NCBI GenBank assembly: GCA_964017145.1
Contig: OZ024842.1
Location: forward strand, 2,728,001-2,792,000
Direction of reading: 5' to 3'
DNA length: 64,000 nt
Source of the DNA: Agrocybe praecox
Taxonomy: Eukaryota > Basidiomycota > Agaricomycetes > Agaricales > Agrocybaceae
Shown: positions 21,552 to 34,683 of the stretch, piece by piece
Layout of the letters: each line of letters opens with the position of its first letter
How positions within the stretch are numbered: position 1 is the first letter of the stretch
Notes under the pieces: model-generated
What the model was told of the DNA's origin: nothing
The model's database searches: none
What the model saw: the letters and a program-made list of their open reading frames with translations, nothing else
Program-made: the position numbers and the translations under genes

Positions 21552-23432
21552 CCTATAAAATAATTACCACCTATTCGTATCGAACTGCCTATCATGTCAC
21601 TCGCCATTCAATGCAATTATCAACGAGAAACGTTATCGTCAGCTTGTTCACTTTCTTTAGTTCTGCAGGTTTTCTTGTTGCTGCCATGATTGCTGCCTAC
21701 CCCGTTGCAGAATGCTGATACGCCGTCGAGTTTCCTACGTGCGAAACAATAACAAACAAAAACATATCGAGGCCGTACTGCTAGCGTACTTCCAAGTTAA
21801 CCGGTTACGAGGTCCTGAGGTTCTGAGGTCCCGAGGTCCTAGGACGATAGACGAGAGGTTTCAAATGAGAACGAGAGCGGATTTAAGCCATTTTGTACTA
21901 CTGCAAAGAAAGCGAACCGCATGGATTCAGAAGATATAATGAATAGAAAAGAATAAGGATAAGAATTTTACGGGATAGTAGGAGTGGTGATGAGGACATA
22001 ATTTGAAGTTGGAGCTGTTGAACCGTAGATAAGTGCGAGTTAATTTGGAGTGAGGTCGAACGGAGAAATCAGTGGGGGGGATCAGGTATGCGCGGCCTCA
22101 CTATTGCGAGCGCATCTTTGATGCGTCTGACGCGTACATCCAAATCCGGACGTCAACTAATATTAGCACACTTACCATCAGTGAGAGTCAAGCTCAATAG
22201 ATCGGCGTCGTCGTCTCGTCGTTAATTTTGGCAAATAACTCTGCTTTTCGATGAGATATTAGTCAAGAATAAATAACAACACCGAGAAACTAGTCGCCCC
22301 ATCGTATGAAATTTCGTCAAGTTGATCCCCCACATACCTCGAGCTCAAGACGAGAGTCTAAAAATAGGCTTCAAGGTAACTTATAAATAATCGTAACTCA
22401 GATGAGCTCTTTACGGGTGTACAGAGTCCTAACAACTTAATTGACCATACCCTTTTGCTGCAGCTGCGCCGGACAAGACTCTCCGAAGCCTCGCTGACTC
22501 CTGAGGGGACATGAAAGACTCCATACATATATACTGTCTTACCATCGCGTCTGGTACCGTGCGTCCTCACGCGGGATCAGATTCTGTCTGACCACGGTCT
22601 GAAGTGAATCTGAAATCAAAGTCTATTATTTAACCGTTGTAGTTACCCTTCGTAGAAAAGACCAGAGAGTATAAACTTTCCAACAACATGCATCCACACA
22701 TAGTTACGCATCGAGCCTGCACCCACACGCTCTCGAATGCCCATACAAACATGTCATTGATAACGACGACATATTCCAGGCCAAGGACTGGACCTGTCCA
22801 TTGTAGTACTATATGTAGGTACATCATATATAAATGTTCGTGAATTGTCGTAGCAACATGTAGTGAGGCGTAGTGATGCCAACGGGGTACTTCCCGCCAA
22901 AAATATTCCCCATATAAGTAGATATACACAAGCGAACGAACAAAAAGAAGAAAGCTAGAACGAAGGGAGGGAGACATAGTCCAAGGGTACGAATGTTCGG
23001 AGAATCTGCACTAATTTAGTGACACAAGTAAAGAGCCATTGTGTATATATCATCCTTTACACACGAGGGCACAGTGATAGAAGAGAAAATTCTCAGAAGG
23101 ATAATATAACAACAATGATGAGGATATAGTAGCAGCAGATTTAAAAGGACATTGTATATACAACCCAGGGAATATCTAAGGATGAGCGGGCGCAAAGGCA
23201 ATTTCATGGTAACATGCCTGCGACAAAAGACAATAAAGCAAAAAGAAGATAATATAGAAAGGGGTTTAATAATTGGTGAGGGTATCGTGCGCGCCGTTAG
23301 TAGTCGGGTGGAAATCGGGATGAGAGCAACTGAAAAAAGTCGATCGATTGATTCGCCAGAGGAGAAAGGTGAATGAATCAAACGCTGAGCAAAGCAGCCT
23401 TTTGTCAGTTTAAGGGTCCTGTGAATGTTTTT
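21552..23432. other. Intergenic, 1.9 kb
   Basis: No supported gene. A short tandem of GAGGTCCT/GAGGTTCT-like units lies at about 21808-21842. A 115-codon minus-strand ATG frame (22630-22977) has no recognisable domain and is probably chance. Confidence 0.4.
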
Positions 23433-24741
23433 CAGACATTGCTTCCCCCGTAACCCATAGGAGCGCCCGTTTCAGCAAGTTTACGTTGCCGGAACGCCTA
23501 TTCGCAAAACAAGTGAGTATGCCGATAATCTCGTCTAATCATATTCGAATATAGGCGCACCTTGCGATACTTCGTGCGCTCGTAGGTTACCAACCCAACA
23601 ACAATCAATGCAATGACCGAGATACCAGCAAACACACCGAGACCAATGGGAAGTACGGACAGCTTCTTTCCAGGTAGCTGGAATGCAGCAGCAGCAGAAG
23701 TCGATTCTTGTGCAGCAGCAGCAGTCCCTGAGGCAGCAGCAGCGGAAGATGAGGATGCGGAATTATCACTATCTGCTGTTGCAATAGGTGAAGAATCAGT
23801 CGGTACCGAGGTTGCCGTTGCCGTGACACTGGAGGCCGCGTCGGTTGAAACAGCAGATGAGCCCTAGAACACGACTCAACACAAAGAGTCACAGGGATAA
23901 ATGAACAAAATGCTTACAACTATTATCACTGGAGTAGACGTTGTGGCAGCTGAAGAGGCGGACGTAGATGTCGGAGTTCCGGTCGCAGATCCAGATACTG
24001 ATGATACGCCCTGAAGAAAAAAGGTAACTACGTACTGATTTCATCTTAAAAGACTATCCAACTCACGACGACAACAATCCCCGATGCCGTGGAACTAGAG
24101 CTATCCGTTGCAGTTGCGGATGTCGAAGCCGAGGTGGAGGTGGCTGTTTGTGAAGCCGGCGCACTTGAAAATCCCTACAAGAACCATTTGATAAACACAC
24201 AACAATGAAAAAGCCACGAATGAGACGCACAACAACCACAATTCCCGACGATGTGCTGGAAGCAGAAGCAGAAGTCGAGGAAGTTGTACCAGTGGCTGAT
24301 GAAACTGAGTTCGTGGAAGAAGCGGCATCGGTGGAAGAAGCCGTGGAAGAAGTGACAGTAGCTGTGTTCGCTGCTGATGTAGAGGTAGCCGCTGTGGAAG
24401 TCGAGACTGACCCTGAACTCGATGACGAGCTATTGCTATTTATCGACTTCGTGCACGTCGTGACCTGCTGCACCGCATCCTTCCCTTGTGCATCCTTTAT
24501 CGGTGTAAGTGTGATGACACATGTTTCCGTCAGTAGACCCGAAGGGCTATCATTAACAGAGTCAGTTGCAATTACCCAAACAGAGCAAAAGTACATACGT
24601 CTGGGTAGTCTTGACAGTTGTGACGGTTTTAGGCTGGCCTGTGGATGTTTGTCGGGCGTTCAGAGGCAAAGCGTTGACATTGAGGGAAAAGAGGAGGAAG
24701 AAATGAAAGACGACCGAAAATCCTAACAGTTTGGAAAGCAT
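23433..24741 (-). CDS. Ser/Thr-rich single-pass surface protein
   Basis: Six exons: 24599-24741, 24231-24546, 24067-24174, 23918-24011, 23561-23863 and 23433-23497. A signal peptide (MLSKLLGFSVVFHFFLLFSL) leads a short ectodomain with two Cys ('LLTETCVITLTPI', 'QVTTCTKS'). About 250 residues of Ser/Thr/Ala-rich sequence follow, which should be heavily O-mannosylated. Then come one transmembrane helix ('VLPIGLGVFAGISVIALIVV') and a short basic cytoplasmic tail. The layout resembles fungal wall-stress sensors (Mid2/WSC-like), but I see no WSC domain. Exons 2, 3 and 4 each end in a hydrophobic I-V-V-V or V-I-I-V, and the next exon starts with Gly; all these introns are phase 0. This looks like exon duplication. 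The function as a sensor or wall protein is inference. Confidence 0.65.
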
Positions 24742-25030
24742 GGCTAATCTTGTTGCTGAACGTTATAAAGACTGAGCCCGATACCAGCGGACTCGTGTAG
24801 GCGAAGGTGCAGCCTGCCGCGCGCTCGCTATAAAGAAGAAAAAGATCGTAGGAGCCCTCGGGGCAAAAAAAGAAGAGGAGGACGAAGGTGGAGGGAGGGA
24901 GAAAGCGTTTTGAAGGCCGTTGTATCATCGTTGCATCAATCAGGGGTTCACACTCCGACAGGTCTATTTCGTCTCCCGCCCTTACATAGCAACAATGGCA
25001 AGTCTGGGCCTAGATATTACAATAAATCCC

Positions 25031-28000
25031 TTACCGCATTCCTCCTTCGACTACTTTGTATGTTTTTCCATCACGCACCCGTCTCCGTCCTCGATGCCAC
25101 CACTTGATAACAGTCCCAACCGCACTGCTAACTCCAGACGCACCCCACTCTTCAAAGCCCATTGAAATACCCACGTTAATCAGAGCTGCCATTAGCAGTG
25201 TATACCTCCCTGACACTGGTAGTTCCATCAGTGTGAGCAGGTGGGAAACCGTTTTCGGTGGGCCAAGTAACACAAGAATATTAAACCCAGAGAGCAGACA
25301 CATCGAAAACATCAGCCAACCTGGGGTAATATTCCGTCAATGCTGGAAAAATAACTATCCCAAATGATCCGGAGCGCACCATTTGTCCACATGGACTTTC
25401 TGTATGGAGGGCCGATGCTGAACACGGCTGCTACGAGGATATACTGGAAACACGAGATCAGGAATAGGACAGAGTTCTCGTAGTTCGTAGACTCCAGTTT
25501 GTTGTCCCCGCCCTCTGATGGGATATTCATGGGAGGCGGTGTATACCTGATACGTATGATTATCCTGATCTCCTGAACTGCGAAACACAGGAATCTCACC
25601 ATTCTTGCCGGCGAACCCAAAAATACCCCCAGAATTGCACAGCACTCGTAATGAATATCTGGCCGATAATGCTTGCCAAAACCTTCTTTGATACCAAACT
25701 TGCCGTTGGGCGCTTTGGGTATATACGCGGATAGGGGAGCGTTCGGCCCACTGAAACGCATGTCAGATAGCACATCAAAGTTTAGATGCCATCCCACTTA
25801 CTCGTAACAGCAATAGGTATGATGATGAACAGGTCGATGTATAGAAACTGCCCCAAATGTTAGAATGTCACTTTAATGATATCATAGAGCTATAACAGAC
25901 CTGGAAGTCGCCCAGAGAAGAAGCAAAGGAGTACAAAAGAGTCACTGAAGTAAATTGTATCATCGAATACAGTGCCCTGGATTCAGGTCAGCTCTCATCA
26001 CTTCCCAAGTGTCTCTAAGAGTTTTTACGCACATATATTTAAAGCAGCTAAAACTTGTGACGAGAGCAGAACGGCCTTCCTTTATGACTTCAAGAACGCA
26101 TCCAATATCTGGTGTAGTGGATGTAAAGGGGGCAGCAACACTGGCTTCAGCTTCCGATAAAGATATTCCGACATCAGCTGCTTTCAATGCCGCACAATCA
26201 TTTGCGCCATCGCCACACATGAGGACAGTATATCCAAGAGACTGTAGTCGTTCCACCACTTCATTCTTTTCATCCGGAGACATCCGCGCAAATATCTGGG
26301 TTTTGACGAGCATCTAAAAATTAACAATTAAATTAATGGGTCTAACCAAGACCAGAGGGATAGTGGGATGACGTACTCTTTGAAGTGTTTCAAGCGGTGC
26401 ATAATTAAGCATCCACCTGAAAACATCCCCGGTCACCACAAGTGAATAATCCTGATAATCAATGTCGTCTCCTTCAACAGCATGGTGAGGAGGTGGGGTA
26501 TTAGGCTTGAGACTGTAAGAGTCTAGCTTCCAGAGAAAATCATCCATAGACGACCATGTCAGCTTCGAAGTTGGTATTGTCGGCCCTCCTCTGGAAAACG
26601 TAGGTGCAAAGACGTGCGCTGCTTGATTAATCAAACTACATTCACGTGCCACACTAACAGCTGTGAGCGGGTTGTCTCCGGTGATCATTCGACATGCCAA
26701 GTGCGCAGAGCGTAAGGCTTGAATCGCAGGAGTCGTCCCAGGCTTGAGTCGATTTTCAAATATGACGAGACCGAGGAATTTCAATCCTGATTCCGCTTGT
26801 TCCCTATCACATAAAATTAGTAATTCGTCGATTCCTTGAGTTAGGAGACCCACCTCTTCATTCGTTGGGCTTTCAACCAAGACAAGCCTTCTATGCTCTT
26901 CCCAGCAATCGCAATAACACGATACCCTCGCTTAGTATAATAAGACAACAAGTCATCGTAGTCTTCGGGGACTGAATCCAAAAAGTCAGTAAAAATCAGT
27001 TTAAACGCCTTGAAATTCACGATACCCACACGATGACTTATCACAAATGTCAGCCATGACCTCAGGAGCACCTTTAACGTACACTTCCATGCTGTTACTT
27101 TTTAGGCGCTTGACGATAACGCTCATTCGACGAAGCGACGAGACAAAGTCAAAGCCGCGTATAACACCCAGTTCCAAGAAGTGTGCATGCTGTATAGCAA
27201 GATAATGTCAAGTAAACCATTTTGACTGGACGCTGAACAAGTTATATTTACCTTGGATGGCCCCTTTAAGGCGTCTTCCAAACGGAACTGAGCACTTCCA
27301 GGTGGTCGTACGACAGTCTGGACCAAGGCCGTCGACTCGATGACCGTGCCTTTGGCTTTGATATTGCCGGTTCCTGCTATACGCCCTTCTTCAAGAGTCC
27401 ACCTGGTAAAACCAAACATCTTCACATCGAGAGGGTCGCCAATAGTTTCACCATCCACCATTTTCAATGAATGGCATGTAGCCAGAGCATGCAAAAAATT
27501 CGTCTTTTCTTTCGAATTAGGATGAGGAAGATCGTGCACATCTTCAACAAGTTCTCCGAATCTTTGCGCTGATTTGTCGAGGCTTCGAACTCCAAGAATG
27601 TCTAGTCCGTCTTCAGTGAGTGTGCCCGTTTTATCGAAACAGCAAACGTTGACTTTTCCGGCAACGTTTACTCGACTGGGGGATATGCAATAGATGCCGA
27701 TCTTCCTCAATCGACCAATAGCAAAACTTGTACCTATTGACAGAGTAGCCGGAAGCGCTGGCGGGACTACGACAGTAATCAAGTCCAAGGCTCGGACCAA
27801 AATGGTTTGCCACGGAAGCTGTACACAATAAATGAGCAAAGCATTCGAAAAGTGAGGGAAAGTACGTACGCCGATCTTTATGAATTCTATAGCACTGAAA
27901 CAAAATCCAAGACCCGCAATACCAGCAAGGACTCCAATGAACCTAATCGAGTCACGGTAAAACTTGAAGCCGATAGGTTTTGGGAACAGCATAGAACGGA

Positions 28001-30267
28001 TGAGTGCTCCCTTCGTTGTATTGAAGCCGGTTCTTGCCACAAGCGCGAGCGCAGGTCTATCACGACCGTCAGTTGCGAACGCCCCTCGTATACGAACAAC
28101 TTTTGTTCCTCCGTAAAGAAAAGTTTTTGCGTTTTCGGTTTTGTTGTCCCTCCATGTTATAATGTCTTCATCTTTGATAGGCATTTTACTGACGGGTACA
28201 CTTTCCCCAGTTAGCATACTCTCGTTGACGATCGCATCCCCGGAGAGCAAGAAAAGGTCAGCTGGTACCAGAGAGAATTGCGAAGTTGAAAGATTCAGAA
28301 TGTCTCCAGGCACAAGTTCAGTAGAGTCTGTTCCAATCCCTAACCCTTGTGGTCAGAGGAATTAATCTATGTAAACACAATTCCACGCACAAGACCCGTT
28401 CTTGAGGACATCCACTGAACAGATCAACTTGGACATTTCTCGCATACGCGCGACAGTCTGAAATTTCCCTACGTCAATAAAGACATCCACGTAGGTAAAA
28501 TATAGTCACCTTCTGTGTTTCAATCAGTGTCGTAGTGATACTGATAACCGAGATCAGAGCGATACAGAACGCGTAGTAATAGTAGTCATCCAGAGACCAA
28601 AGGACAATGCTGGCTATTTGGAACACATAGAACGGATGAATAACCTATAAATGAATGTCAGAACTTGAGATACGAGATGAAAAAGCAGAAGAAGCAATCA
28701 CTTCGTCAACAAGCAATGCAATGGTAGATTTGGCCTCGATATCAATTTCATTCTTGCCGAAAATGATTTTACGCTGATCTTTGGTCTTATCATCTATCCC
28801 ACTTTGAGCGGATGCTATTCCAGTCCAATTAGGATCCCGCCAATCTCTAGAAAGAGTTAATAAGGCGGAATGAATGAAACCGAATCTTAACGAACCTAAC
28901 CATACTGAAAAGGCCCGTCCTAGGGTCGAGTCCAAACCGCGTATGTCGATAATCCACGACTCTGATTTTCTTCAGAAACCCATCATTGGAGTCGTAGTCT
29001 TTGGAAGAAATGTTGGAAAGCTCGGTCCCAGGAATAACAGGTAAAGTTGAAGGGAAAATAGTAGACAAATGATAAGGATAATCCAACGTTTTAATTGGAA
29101 TCATGGCGACAGATTTATAGGCTGACTGAAAGAAAGATCAAGAAGTGTTCGAATAAAATGGACGGAGCCCAAACCCACCTCAACCACTAGGAATCCTCCA
29201 TGAGATTCACCAAATGCTTTCTCGCACGCGACTAACCGAAGCCAGAGTCGAGGAAACCAATGTCCCAGTAGCGGCAGGATTCCAAATGTAAGTAGACTTG
29301 ATATACGCCATAACCAAAAGCGCCATACGACAGTATCATAGCCCACAAGGCGAATAGTGCTGTCTTCGTCTGAAATATAAATTGTTTGTCTGGTCGGTGC
29401 ACCAGGTGGTGGTGGCTCAAGCAATGTAAAGCCAGTGTCCATTTCTATACGGGATTCTCCTCCAAAAACAGGGTCTAGATCAAGCAATGGTAGGGTTTGG
29501 TTTCCTTCATGGGGGCTTGGTGGTTCAGAGTCGTACTGCATGCTAGCAGTGATTGACCCGTTCTCCCGGTCAATGTTCATGGAACTATTATCGTCTTCAA
29601 TTTCAGATTCAGATTCTTCCTCTCCCGAAGAATAGCCCCAACGTTCTTCCTCGTCCTCGTCTTCCGTATCGAGTGCGTGTTCAGAGCCTGCATCAGAGCG
29701 ACGGCTGCGTCGAGAAGTGCGACTACTGGTCGAGCGCTGTGACAGTGAGGGTCTTCGTCCATAGGGAGCATGACTTCTACCAAAAATGTTGGACCAGTCT
29801 CCAAAGACACTGGAACGATGCGGAGGAGAAGGAGACCCACGCTGCCTTCTCTTTTTACTTGAGGAGCTGATACCGTCATCGTCCAACAGTTGGTCAGTTT
29901 CGTCTTCTGAGTGTCGACCATCGTCCCTAACCACGCTCTGCCGGGATACCTGACTGTCTCTACTATCGCGTCGAGCCTTGCGAGAGTGTTTCGAATCAAA
30001 GCTCTTTCGTCTAGAAAGCCATCCGTCACTGCTTCTCCTTCCTAATTCGATATGGGACATTCGAGAAACACTGCTTGGATTGACAACATGACCTGGGCCA
30101 GAAAACATTGCGCCGTCTCCTTCTTCATCGTAAAATGCACTATACTGCGAGTCGCGTCGTGTGCGACGGTTGTTGTCGAGCGCCTGGTTGATGTCTATAG
30201 TCGACGCTCCTTCGGTGTAATCATAACTGGGCTCTGGGTCCATCGAAGAACCTGCAAGGGGAGCCAT
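25031..30267 (-). CDS. YPK9: P5B-type P-type ATPase (YPK9 / ATP13A2 family)
   Basis: A large gene with many introns. The N-terminus (from ATG at 30265-30267) is a Ser/Arg/Asp-rich cytosolic region of about 280 residues. '[17 protein letters not shown]' follows, the conserved entry to the first P5B membrane segments. Diagnostic motifs in order are '[12 protein letters not shown]' (actuator domain), '[12 protein letters not shown]' (the PPALP of P5B; P5A enzymes have PPELP), '[19 protein letters not shown]' (phosphorylated Asp), '[16 protein letters not shown]' and '[20 protein letters not shown]'. The C-terminus ends in basic residues ([12 protein letters not shown]). P5B ATPases in vacuole or lysosome membranes export polyamines to the cytosol and protect against metals. 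All catalytic motifs are present, so it should be active. Individual exon edges were not all resolved. Confidence 0.88.
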
Positions 30268-30668
30268 CTCGAAAACTTCGCCTCTAGAGGCCTGTGGCTG
30301 TTGAGAGGAACTCGTCTTGTCGACGGCAGGCGGGTATGATGAATTTCAATATTTTCGATTGAATGGGGACGAATAGTGAACCGAGCACAAGACACGAAAT
30401 GCCGGTGACATAGTGGTTGCCTCTTTGGGAAGTATAGCAGAATGGGAATCCTTAGGGACTCAGCCTCTGCCCACAAAATGCAAAGTAAGCTACACTGTCC
30501 ATCGTAGAATGGGTGCATTAATTTATAGCCGTGTATACTCACTTCGAAGCACACTAAGCATGAAAGTTTAACGTCTTTCTTCGTCGAATGGCATTTATTC
30601 GGTTCGGGAGTCAAGTTTACCGGTGGTAATAGGTTGCATCATGATGGCTTCAAGCACATACTTATTGA
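30268..30668. other. Upstream region of the P5B ATPase
   Basis: About 400 bp, no gene seen. It should hold the YPK9 promoter and ends at the 5' target-site copy (TTGA) of the adjacent transposon. Confidence 0.4.
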
Positions 30669-32645
30669 CACTGCGGATAGAAAAGGCAGGATTTTAAGCT
30701 GCCTCCGAAGTGCAAGAAAAATCCTGCTTACCACACAGGAGAAATTCCAGTTTTGATACAGCAAAAACTGCTGTCAAAACCGTCATGAAATCTGGACTTT
30801 CTCCTGCCTTTTTGACAGCATAAAATACAGGTCTGAGAACACTATTATTTGCCGTCCCTAAGACAGGAGTCTGTATTGTAATCAGAGCAATGACATCGAG
30901 CACCTCTTAGACAGCATATTCCGTCATAAATTAAGCAATATTATAGAATTATAGCCATTACTAAGTACATTCTTTCTACACGATGCGAAAACACGGTACA
31001 GACGGAAATGAGACCACCACACTTACAAGTCATAAGAACGCGCTACGCGCAAGTGGGTTCCCAGAATATCAAACGTGTGAGGGCACTCGGAGGTCGAATT
31101 AACTGCAGAATCAACAATTATCTTATCAAAGGCGAAATAACCAATGCCCGAGTCTATAAGGCATGTATGATCACTTACCAGTACTATTACAAGTGTTAGC
31201 ATCGACGCGTTCGAACAGACCGGCGCTCCTGTATCAAAGTCGGAGATTTGAGAATTGCGTGTTGGTGATTAGAACCGAACACTCACGCAATACATTTCCT
31301 CGGTTCTATCATTGTGTCGTCGTGCAAGGTACCTTGGGCTCAATAAAGTGCATAAATGCGTGCCGGAAGATTCTAGTCAGTTTCCGCTCAATCAAAGTCA
31401 ATGTAACGTACCCCACAATAAACACCCCTTTGAGTGGCGTTTACCAATCGGGCGGCTGCACGGAAATAGCTCATTCTGAACAGCCGTATAATGTTTTAAT
31501 ACACCACAGAAGGATTTAGAGACCGAATAAGTAGAATATATGCGCATATATGCGCTATTAACATACCTAATTTAAAGCAACGAAGACGTTTTCCCTCGAC
31601 GTCTGAGATTGGAATTTGGCCCACACAGATTATAGACTAAATTGAGCATTAGTACACTTTTATGATCAAATATAAGCTATATACACACCTTTAAGTGTAT
31701 ATATGCGGGTCCATATCAACATTCGCGGCCGCAGATCTTACCTATGGGGACTCAAGCATGTGGCGGTCGCGCGCCTCCCATAATCGTGCCCTTTGCAGAA
31801 AGAATATAGAATATGACGTGGGAATGGCGTCCTCCTGGTCTCCCAAGGTAGAGAAAACGAGAGGGAAGAGAGTATGGGCAGACAGGTCGACCGGTCATAG
31901 CTGGTAAGAAGGAAGAGGAGGCGAGGGGCAGAAACGCGTCGCGCGACGCGTTGACCAAAGTTTGAACTCAGACGGCATCACGGCAAGGTCATTCACCGTC
32001 ACCGACTCACCGGAGCATGCTGGCCGGCGGCCCACGTTGCGGGTTGGCCTTGAAGCTTGAAGCTTTGAAGTTGTATGTAGCAAATCTGAAGCTCCAGTTC
32101 AACGCTTGGTGCGATCGTGTATGCCGATAAGCGCCAATTATGAATCCCTCGGACATTAAAAGCCATGTCCAGACTCCGAAACCGATCCGAGTGCCGTGAC
32201 GACGTTCGGATGCTCAGTACTCCGTACTTGTTCAAACATTCTAACCCAAGGGTCGGGCAGCGAGATCACAGAAGAGAAAAGTAACTTGTTTCCATCCATT
32301 AAATATTGAGATCACCGTAGGTGGAAAGGTAGTTGTAGTGTGAGCGGTGTATGATATAAGCGGACAGAAACATTATCACTATGTCTTCCGGCCTTGGATT
32401 AATTCTCGTGCGAGAAAGCATGTACAAATTGGTGTAGGAAGGGCAGGAAATTAAGCTATACCTAACACTCCTGCTTGGACGACGGGATTTTTTGCTGCTT
32501 TGTAAAGACAGGATATTCGATTGCCAAAGAGGGACGAATATATGCTGTTTGACAGGCAGTTATAAATAGGACACGAAGAATTCCTGTCAAAATCCGAAAT
32601 AGTCCTGTTTTACACCAAATTCTCCTGCTTCTGCTATCCGCAGTG
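30669..32645. mobile_element. Non-autonomous DNA transposon, 1977 bp
   Basis: Terminal inverted repeats CACTGCGGATAG (12 bp perfect, about 23 bp with three mismatches) lie at 30669-30691 and 32623-32645. Both ends are flanked by TTGA (30665-30668 and 32646-32649), a likely 4 bp target-site duplication. Both subterminal 200 bp are packed with CAGGA/TCCTG motifs in both orientations (for example GGCAGGAT, ATCCTGCTT and GACAGGAGT on the left; CTCCTGCTT, GACAGGATA and GTCCTGTTT on the right), as expected for transposase binding sites. The interior has no transposase; the ORFs there (31008-31519, 31695-31907) show no domain. The superfamily is uncertain: the CACTG end recalls CACTA or KDZ elements, but the target length does not clearly fit either. 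Confidence 0.7.
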
Positions 32646-32685
32646 TTGAGACTCTATCCACAACTACTTACTCGAATTCTTCAGC

Positions 32686-34166
32686 ATGAGCGGATACGCC
32701 AAATTCAAGACAACCAACAACAATGCAGATCATTACGCCATTGCTGCGGCTCGTATCAAAAAGATCCAGTCGCAACTGGACACAACCGCCAGGACAGGAA
32801 AGCTCAAGAATAAAGTCTGCATTGTCACCGGCGTCGGCTCTCTGTTGGGAATAGGGTGCGCATTGCATGAAAGTATCAAACAAATAGCTTAAAATACGTC
32901 CTTAGTCGAGCTAGTGCTCTCACATTTGCGCACGAAGGTTTGAAATATGAGGCTGGAATGGCAACTTGAACTTACTTTAAATGGCTTAGGGGCAAAACAT
33001 TTATATCTTCTGGACTATGACCCCACGAATTTACCAGAGCTAAAGTCGACTATCGAGAAGAAGTACCCTGATGTTAAGGTGCTCTCTATGCTTTTTGTCC
33101 TTACCACCAGAGGGCTCATCCTACCTTCTTTCTACCAGGTTACGACCCTTCAAGCGGACGCAGCTGATGAAAAGGCCATATCAGGCATCTGCGAGCAGGC
33201 TCTTCGTGAAGAAGGAAGGTTAGACGTCTTCTTTGCTAATGTAAGCTTTTTACGTTTCAGAGAGTTCAGTCCCTCTCATTATGGATACATGATCGCCTTA
33301 GGCTGGCATAGCTACACGCGAACATCTGGAAAATGTCTCCTCTGAGAGTTTCATGAACACTTTCAGGGTTAACACACTCTCGTACGTTTCGAGCCAAAAT
33401 ATATTTAAATGAGCGTATATCATTAACCCCGACTCTGCAACGGTAGCTGTTTCCTCGCGGTAAAGCATGCATCGGCAGCAATGCAACAGACCAACTCCTC
33501 AAGAGGCAAAGAAGCAAGTGGCGGTAGCATCATTATGACTGCTTCAAGTATGGCAAAACCTTTTCTTATATTATAAATATAATGTGGTCTGATTCGGGCA
33601 ATATCTAGCTGCCGGACTTCTTGCGGGAGCAGGCACTGTCGACTACAGCGCGAGCAAGGCTGCGTGAGTACAATTCAGCAATTTGTTCCTCGGCTCACTG
33701 TATTAACAATTGTGATTTTGATTGTAATTAGCGTCAATTCGATAGCTAAGACAGCGCCATATCAACTCCAAAAGACAAACATCCGCATCAACTCAATCTG
33801 TCCGGGACTAATCGAGACTGGGATGACGAACTTTACTTTTGAGTACGCCCGCCAAAAAGGTAGTGGTGGTAAAATCGGTCAGCTAAATCCCCTGGGACGG
33901 TATGGCGTCGCTCAAGGTGCGCAACCATTCCTGTGATCTTTATAACGAAACAGAAACTCAAATGCTCATCATTTTGATAGAAATTGCAAATGCCGCACTT
34001 TTCCTTGCCTCCGGTGAGCTTATATTCTTAAAGCACTGGTTTTTAAAATCATATTCTAATATCCGACCTTTTATTAGATGACTCCAGTTATGTCAATGGT
34101 CAGAACTTTGCTGTGGATGGCGCACTCACTGCGTCCATGCCTGTTGCACCAGGCAGGTGGGCTTAG
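32686..34166 (+). CDS. Classical short-chain dehydrogenase/reductase
   Basis: About eight exons; the first are 32686-32855 and 32906-32937 (32 nt). The spliced protein has the SDR cofactor motif 'CIVTGVGSLLGIGRASALTF', 'LYLLDYD' at the end of beta-2 and 'LQADAADEKAI' at beta-3. 'VFFANAGIA' is the NAG motif, 'GGSIIMTAS' leads to the catalytic Ser, and 'TVDYSASKAAVNSIAK' is the active-site YxxxK. 'INSICPGLIETGM' and 'ALFLASDDSSYVNGQNFAVD' close the fold, and it ends GRWA. An Asp after beta-2 (LLDYD) suggests NAD(H) preference. All catalytic residues are present. The substrate is unknown. Its start codon is only 40 bp from the right end of the 2 kb transposon. The two P450 genes next door hint at a shared oxidative pathway, which is inference. 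Confidence 0.85.
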
Positions 34167-34683
34167 GATCATACCTCGATTTACTTTGATATTTTTGAAT
34201 GTATATGGTCTGCTATTGATTTCAAAATGATATATTCAACAATAGCATGGTGATCAAACTAGTCAGAGATACAAGAGCAATGGGCGGAATTTCCGGACAA
34301 TGTCTGCAGGCGCGTGCGATGGTAAGGTGGTGGGAAACTCAGATAAATGCTATAATTAGACCAATCACAGAACTTGAAATTGAAATTGAACGCAAACGAG
34401 ACATTGGTATCATTTTTTCTCTCCAAACTCGCGTAAGTCAAGTGTAGGATTTTAAGACTACATAAAAGATTTCAAGATACTCAGATATTCAAAGTCAGTA
34501 TATAGATCCTTTGCCATGCAGGACATTGTTAAGAGTACTACTAGGAGTTCATACTACCACCATTGGTGTCGCAACACCCTTTCACTCAAAATCAAGCTCG
34601 AGGGGTAAAAGTAAGGGGAACTTTTATCGGCCTGTCGATGACGATAAGTTAAATACAAACAGAACTTCTTCAAAAACCGAAAC
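34167..34683. other. Intergenic between SDR and P450
   Basis: About 500 bp between convergent genes. No gene or repeat is seen. Confidence 0.4.

Noticed and set aside
22630..22977. 115-codon minus-strand ATG frame
   Set aside because: No domain, irregular composition and no conserved splice structure.
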